Source: Candidatus Rokuibacteriota bacterium (lineage in GTDB: Bacteria > Methylomirabilota > Methylomirabilia > Rokubacteriales > CSP1-6). From it: a stretch of 9,941 nucleotides of DNA. The stretch is taken from the NCBI GenBank assembly GCA_016206385.1, contig JACQRS010000238.1:1-9941 (forward strand), given 5' to 3'. Below, piece by piece: positions 7,105-9,941 of the stretch. Made by a program: the position numbers and the translations under genes. Below the pieces are notes generated by a model, which worked only from the letters and a program-made list of their open reading frames with translations, searched no databases and was not told the origin of the DNA. Position 1 is the first letter of the stretch, and every line of letters begins with the position of its first letter.

Positions 7105-8118
7105 GTGAACATCGCACTGCTGGAAGTGAGCCACTGGCACGGGCCCCTCTACTTCGATGCACTGGAGAGCGCCGAGGCCACGGTCGTGGCGGTGAGCGAC
7201 CCGCATCGGCCGATCGCCGACAAGGTGGCGGCGCGGTTCAAGGCTAGGTCCTACGCCGACTGGCGGGCGCTGCTCGACGCGGAGCGGCCGGAGTTTGCCT
7301 TCGCCTTCGGCCGCCACTGCGACATGCCGATGATCGGGGAGGCGCTCATCGCCCGCGGGATCCCCTTCCTGATGGAGAAGCCGTGCGGTCTGAGCGCGGC
7401 CCACGTGCGCCGCCTCCGCGACGCGGCCAGGGCCCGCGGGCTCTTCGCGGCGGTGCCTCTGGTTCAGGGCCTCGGACCGCTGGGCGAGGCCGTGGCCGCA
7501 TCTCGCCGGGGCGGTGGGCCCCACCACGCCTGGTTCCGCTTCATCGCTGGCCCACCCCAGCGCTACCCCGCCGCTGGCTGTGCCTGGATGCTCGATCCTG
7601 TGCAGAGCGGCGGAGGATGTTTCATCAATCTCTCCGGCCACTTCGTCCACCTGGCCCTCCGCCTCCTCCCGCGGGTCACGCGCGTCTTGGCTCACATGAG
7701 TGGAGCCGTTCACGAGCTGGCCGTCGAGGACTTCGCCTTGGTGGTCCTCGAATCACCCGACGGTGGGACCGCCACGCTGGAGATGGGCTATCTCTTCCCG
7801 GATGCCGTCGACCGACCGCGTGAGGTCTACTACAGCCTCCTGGCACGCGGCGGCTGCCACGTCTTTTCGAGGCACCGGATCGGACATGCCACGCCTGGAC
7901 AGCCATGGCGAGAGGTGCCCATCGATCTCGAGGTCGATCCGCTCTTCGCGACGTTCGTCCGGGCCACGCTGGCGTCCTTCAGGGAAGGACGCGCGGCCCC
8001 TGTCGGTCTGGACGAGATGGTTGCTGTGATGGAGGTGATCGACGCCGCCTACGTGGCGGCGCGGACGGGCCAGCCCGTCACCGTCGATATCCCGGGGTTG
8101 GTTGCGGCGAGCGGCTGA
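7105..8118 (+). CDS. Gfo/Idh/MocA family oxidoreductase with a degenerate nucleotide-binding loop
   Basis: A 337-residue Gfo/Idh/MocA-type protein, starting at GTG 7105 after a strong ribosome site, 101 nt downstream of the lacI-type gene. The N-terminus reads MNIALLEVSHWHGPLYFDAL. The usual GxGxxG loop is replaced by EVSHWHG, while the rest of the Rossmann domain looks intact (VVAVSDPHR at 27-35). The catalytic-lysine motif is present as MEKPCG (90-95). In the C-terminal domain, GGGCFINLSGHFVHLALRLL (169-188) holds a likely catalytic His179, with N175 where inositol dehydrogenase-type members carry Asp. The enzyme may therefore bind NAD(P) differently, keep its cofactor tightly, or catalyse something other than simple alcohol oxidation. 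It is probably co-transcribed with the regulator and responds to the same inducer. Substrate unknown. Confidence 0.92.
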   Translation: MNIALLEVSHWHGPLYFDALESAEATVVAVSDPHRPIADKVAARFKARSYADWRALLDAERPEFAFAFGRHCDMPMIGEALIARGIPFLMEKPCGLSAAHVRRLRDAARARGLFAAVPLVQGLGPLGEAVAASRRGGGPHHAWFRFIAGPPQRYPAAGCAWMLDPVQSGGGCFINLSGHFVHLALRLLPRVTRVLAHMSGAVHELAVEDFALVVLESPDGGTATLEMGYLFPDAVDRPREVYYSLLARGGCHVFSRHRIGHATPGQPWREVPIDLEVDPLFATFVRATLASFREGRAAPVGLDEMVAVMEVIDAAYVAARTGQPVTVDIPGLVAASG

Positions 8119-8147
8119 GCGCGGCGCGACCGTCCGAGGAAATCCAC

Positions 8148-8260
8148 AAATCCCCCCAACCCCCCTTTGCCAAAGGGGGCGAGGGGGGTTTCGCCTGGCT
8201 GATGGCCCAATGGTAGGGGCAGGCCCCCGTTGCCTGCCACGACGGGGGTCAGGGGGATTT
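8148..8260. repeat. Palindromic intergenic element (REP/MITE-like) between two operon genes
   Basis: The element is bounded by inverted repeats AAATCCCCC (8148-8156) and GGGGGATTT (8252-8260). Inside, CCCCCTTT (8161-8168) pairs with AAAGGGGG (8172-8179) across a 3-nt loop. An outer stem pairs CCCCCC (8152-8157) with GGGGGG (8183-8188), making a long hairpin. A second hairpin pairs GGCAGGC (8218-8224) with GCCTGCC (8232-8238), and an alternative stem pairs CCCCCGT (8224-8230) with ACGGGGG (8242-8248). Similar CCCCCTTTG-CAAAGGGGG palindromes recur between genes in many environmental genomes, from memory. It fills most of the 168-bp gap before the SDR gene and could reduce read-through. Confidence 0.65.
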
Positions 8261-8286
8261 CCCGGGCAGGGAAGTGAGGGAGTGGA

Positions 8287-9033
8287 ATGCGACTCGACGA
8301 TCGGATTGCAGTCGTGACAGGCGGCGGGTCTGGCATCGGCCGCGCAACGTGCGCGGTCCTGGCAGGGTACGGGGCGAGGGTGGTGGTCGCCGACATCGAC
8401 GAGGATGCGGGGCGCGCGACCGTCGAGCAGCTACGGGAGACGGGACACGAGGCGGTGTTCAGCGCGTGCGACGTCACACGCCCCGAGACGGTGGACAGGG
8501 TCTTCTCTGCCGCCCTCCAGCGGTTCGAGAAAGTCAACGCCTGCGTCAATTGCGCCGGGATCCTGACGCACACGCCCCTCGAGGAGACCTCCGATCTGGA
8601 CTGGCAGAGCGTCCTGCACGTGAATCTCACCGGCGCCTTCCACGTCACGAGGGCTGCGCTCAGCGCCATGCGGCGCAGCGGGGGAGGGGCGATCGTCCAC
8701 CTCGCGTCCCGCATGGCGCTCCGCGTGAAGGAGGGACACGGTGCCTACGCGGCGTCGAAGGCGGGCGTCGTGCAGCTGGCCAGCATGGCGGCTCTGGAGG
8801 GGGCGCCGCACAACATCCGCGTCAACTGTATCTGTCCCGGCTTCGTGGATACCCCGATGAATCGCAAGGCCTACGGCGAGGAAGCCTTCGCGGGGTGGTC
8901 GGCGGTCTGCCCGCTCAAGCGGGTGGGCCGGCCGGAGGAGGTCGCGCAGGTCATCGCCTTCCTGCTGTCCGACCTGGCGTCCTACGTGACCGGCGCCGTG
9001 CTGCCCGTAGACGGCGGGCGCACCCTCTTGTGA
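8287..9033 (+). CDS. SDR family NAD(P)-dependent oxidoreductase
   Basis: A classical short-chain dehydrogenase/reductase of 248 residues, the normal length. The ATG at 8287 is preceded by a GAGGGAG stretch (8276-8282). The cofactor loop is TGGGSGIG (11-18). D36 at the end of the second strand (VVVADID) favours NAD(H) over NADP(H). NCAG lies at 88-91 and the structural Asn at 113. The catalytic set is S141, Y154 and K158 (YAASK), and the C-terminus reads VTGAVLPVDGG. It most likely oxidises a secondary alcohol on a sugar, sugar acid or small hydroxy compound. It follows the second Gfo/Idh gene on the same strand, with a 168-bp gap filled by a palindromic element. It may therefore be read from the regulator's promoter at reduced level, or from its own. 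Confidence 0.95.
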   Translation: MRLDDRIAVVTGGGSGIGRATCAVLAGYGARVVVADIDEDAGRATVEQLRETGHEAVFSACDVTRPETVDRVFSAALQRFEKVNACVNCAGILTHTPLEETSDLDWQSVLHVNLTGAFHVTRAALSAMRRSGGGAIVHLASRMALRVKEGHGAYAASKAGVVQLASMAALEGAPHNIRVNCICPGFVDTPMNRKAYGEEAFAGWSAVCPLKRVGRPEEVAQVIAFLLSDLASYVTGAVLPVDGGRTLL

Positions 9034-9060
9034 CGTCGCGACATAGCGGAGATAGCCGCC

Positions 9061-9242
9061 AACCCCAGAGACGCAGCGGACGCCGAGAAGGCTCTGGGAG
9101 ACCCGATCCCGTCTCGTACGCTGGCCCTGATCCGCCGTTGAGGATCCTTTGCGGCTATACGTCTCTGGGTGAGGCTTGCTTTCGAATCTCCGTCGGGTTC
9201 CGGAAGAGCCGGTCAGTCTCTGCGTCCTCTGCGTCTGCGGTT
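9061..9242. repeat. MITE-like element A with inverted ends
   Basis: The left end (9061-9088) begins AACCCCAGAGACGCAGCGGA. The complement of the right end (9217-9242) begins AACCGCAGACGCAGAGGACG. They align over about 26 bp with a few mismatches and a 2-bp gap. The interior shows no coding sense. The CGCAGAGACGCAGAGG type of end recurs as an intergenic repeat in many environmental bacterial genomes, as I recall. Confidence 0.6.
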
Positions 9243-9490
9243 CAGTGTCCTTCAGAATTGACGTTGGAGTTCACGGACGGCAGGCGCGAAGCCGAGCCAG
9301 CTTGTTTCACGGGGGACACGTCGCTCGGAAAGTCGGAAACCTGAGGTCACCTCACATCGAGTGCGTGGCAATACAATTGTCAGGAATGTTGGGCGTTGAC
9401 TACATTGACTTTCTCAATGCGCATCTTCCGGACGATGCGGAGGATTTCGGATGGGGGGATTGCGGATTTCGGAATGAACCCAAACATTTC

Positions 9491-9644
9491 ACCGCAGAGC
9501 CCGTAAAGATCGCAAAGGCCCATCAGGTTTCAACCGCCTGGGCCCAGCGCCTGGGCCAAAATGTTCCGGGCTGTATCACGTGCTGTCCCCCGCTGTTCCT
9601 TCGGATATGGGGGATTCCTTTGCGCGCTTCGCGCACTTTGCGGT
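9491..9644. repeat. MITE-like element B with inverted ends
   Basis: The left end (9491-9518) begins ACCGCAGAGCCCGTAAAGAT. The complement of the right end (9617-9644) begins ACCGCAAAGTGCGCGAAGCG. The two match at 21 of 28 positions, and both finish in CGCAAAGG. The ends resemble those of element A (ACCGCAGA), so the two are probably related. The interior contains a strong hairpin, GGCCCAG (9541-9547) with CTGGGCC (9551-9557). Confidence 0.55.
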
Positions 9645-9823
9645 TCAAGTGCAATTTCTGGGATGAATACTAAGAGCCGAGAGCGGAGAGGTTCGGGGAG
9701 GGCTCGGACAGTCCGCGGACAGGGCTTTGCGGTGTGTTGCGCTGGGAGGGGTGGGGACGCAGCGGGGAGTGGGCTTCAACGAAATATGTCCAGCGGGTAG
9801 CCAGAGCTTGGGGGCGCAATGGC

Positions 9824-9941
9824 CTACGGCTTCTTGGCTTCGACCCCCAGGTCCTCCGCCCGCACCAGCACCTGGATGAAGGCCCGGGCTCGCAGGCTCG
9901 CCAGCCAGTCTTTCCGTTTGGCCTCGAACTTCTCTTGGAAG
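9824..9941 (-). CDS. C-terminal fragment, possibly SurA/PpiC-type peptidyl-prolyl isomerase
   Basis: A minus-strand frame enters from the right edge and ends at TAG (complement of 9824-9826), giving 38 residues. It reads FQEKFEAKRKDWLASLRARA, then FIQVLVRAEDLGVEAKKP. The charged helix with K-x-x-W-L-x-x-L-R-x-x-A followed by a short strand (FIQVLV) resembles the tail of SurA/PpiC-like periplasmic foldases, where the last helix runs into a final beta strand. The catalytic domain lies outside the window, so this is a resemblance only. It faces the SDR gene and is unlikely to belong to the sugar operon. The reading frame is supported by its coding-like composition and clean stop. Confidence 0.5.
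   Translation of the reverse strand, partial: FQEKFEAKRKDWLASLRARAFIQVLVRAEDLGVEAKKP

Larger units (their letters stand above)
9034..9823. other. Long non-coding stretch with two MITE-like elements and no convincing gene
   Basis: About 790 bp lie between the SDR stop and the stop of the minus-strand gene at the right edge. The longest open frame (9176-9673, plus) runs straight through the inverted repeats and has no protein-like composition, so I do not call it. Base composition is visibly more AT-rich than in the genes from about 9340 to 9490. Besides the two inverted-repeat elements there are a direct repeat GGATTTCGGA (9442-9451 and 9464-9473), palindromes GTCGCGAC (9035-9042) and GTCCGCGGAC (9711-9720), and no U-tract terminator that I can support. 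Confidence 0.6.

Noticed and set aside
6514..7713. 399-residue minus-strand frame across the regulator and second Gfo/Idh gene
   Set aside because: It spans two well-supported plus-strand genes and has low-complexity Arg/Gly/Ser composition.
8274..9344. 356-residue plus-strand frame overlapping the SDR gene
   Set aside because: It is the +2 shadow of the SDR, rich in Arg and Gly, and runs on into the repeat element.
9176..9673. 165-residue plus-strand frame in the right intergenic region
   Set aside because: It reads through the inverted ends of both MITE-like elements (SLCVLCVCGSV is a translation of the repeat) and has no ribosome site that I can support.
9711..9720. GTCCGCGGAC palindrome as a terminator of the right-edge gene
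   Set aside because: It is only 5 bp per arm with no adjacent T-tract on either strand and lies over 100 bp from the stop.
1..9941. tRNA, rRNA, CRISPR array or transposase gene
   Set aside because: I looked for cloverleaf-like segments, regular direct repeats with spacers and transposase motifs on both strands and saw none.

Overview
This is a GC-rich bacterial window with tightly packed genes and many long antisense shadow frames. It carries a TRAP-transporter operon for a sugar-like or sugar-acid compound and a divergently transcribed LacI-family regulator with two associated oxidoreductase genes. The organism cannot be fixed from sequence alone. The high GC, the TRAP carrier paired with Gfo/Idh and TIM-barrel enzymes, and the two kinds of short palindromic intergenic repeat are compatible with an uncultivated soil or subsurface lineage (for example Rokubacteria/NC10-like or a related proteobacterial group). 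That placement is an impression, not a result.

Left block, minus strand, read from 5729 down to 1: Gfo/Idh/MocA oxidoreductase (4608-5729), TIM-barrel epimerase of the D-tagatose 3-epimerase type (3734-4585), DJ-1/PfpI protein (3090-3668), TRAP binding protein DctP (2009-3028), TRAP small permease DctQ (1508-1993), TRAP large permease DctM (145-1422), and the first 30 codons of a second TIM-barrel isomerase (1-91, running off the window). Gaps between genes are 15 to 85 nt, and nearly every gene has a visible Shine-Dalgarno sequence, so this is probably one operon of at least seven genes.

Right block, plus strand: LacI-type regulator (5942-7003), a second and atypical Gfo/Idh/MocA oxidoreductase (7105-8118), a palindromic repeat element (about 8148-8260), and an SDR dehydrogenase (8287-9033). 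From 9034 to 9823 there is no convincing gene; two MITE-like inverted-repeat elements lie there. The window ends in the C-terminus of a minus-strand gene (9824-9941) that resembles the tail of a SurA/PpiC-type peptidyl-prolyl isomerase.

The control region between the blocks (5730-5941) is the best-resolved non-coding part. Two LacI-type operators with a shared TAAAGCGCTT core lie 49 bp apart, centre to centre. They bracket overlapping divergent promoters: a perfect TTGACA box for the left operon and a CTTACA/TAGAAT pair for the regulator. The simplest reading is one autoregulated repressor that controls uptake (TRAP), oxidation (two Gfo/Idh enzymes and an SDR) and isomerisation or epimerisation (two TIM barrels) of one inducing compound. 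The substrate is not identifiable from the sequence. The Gfo/Idh plus xylose-isomerase-like pairing would fit either a sugar acid/ketose route or a 3-keto-sugar route.
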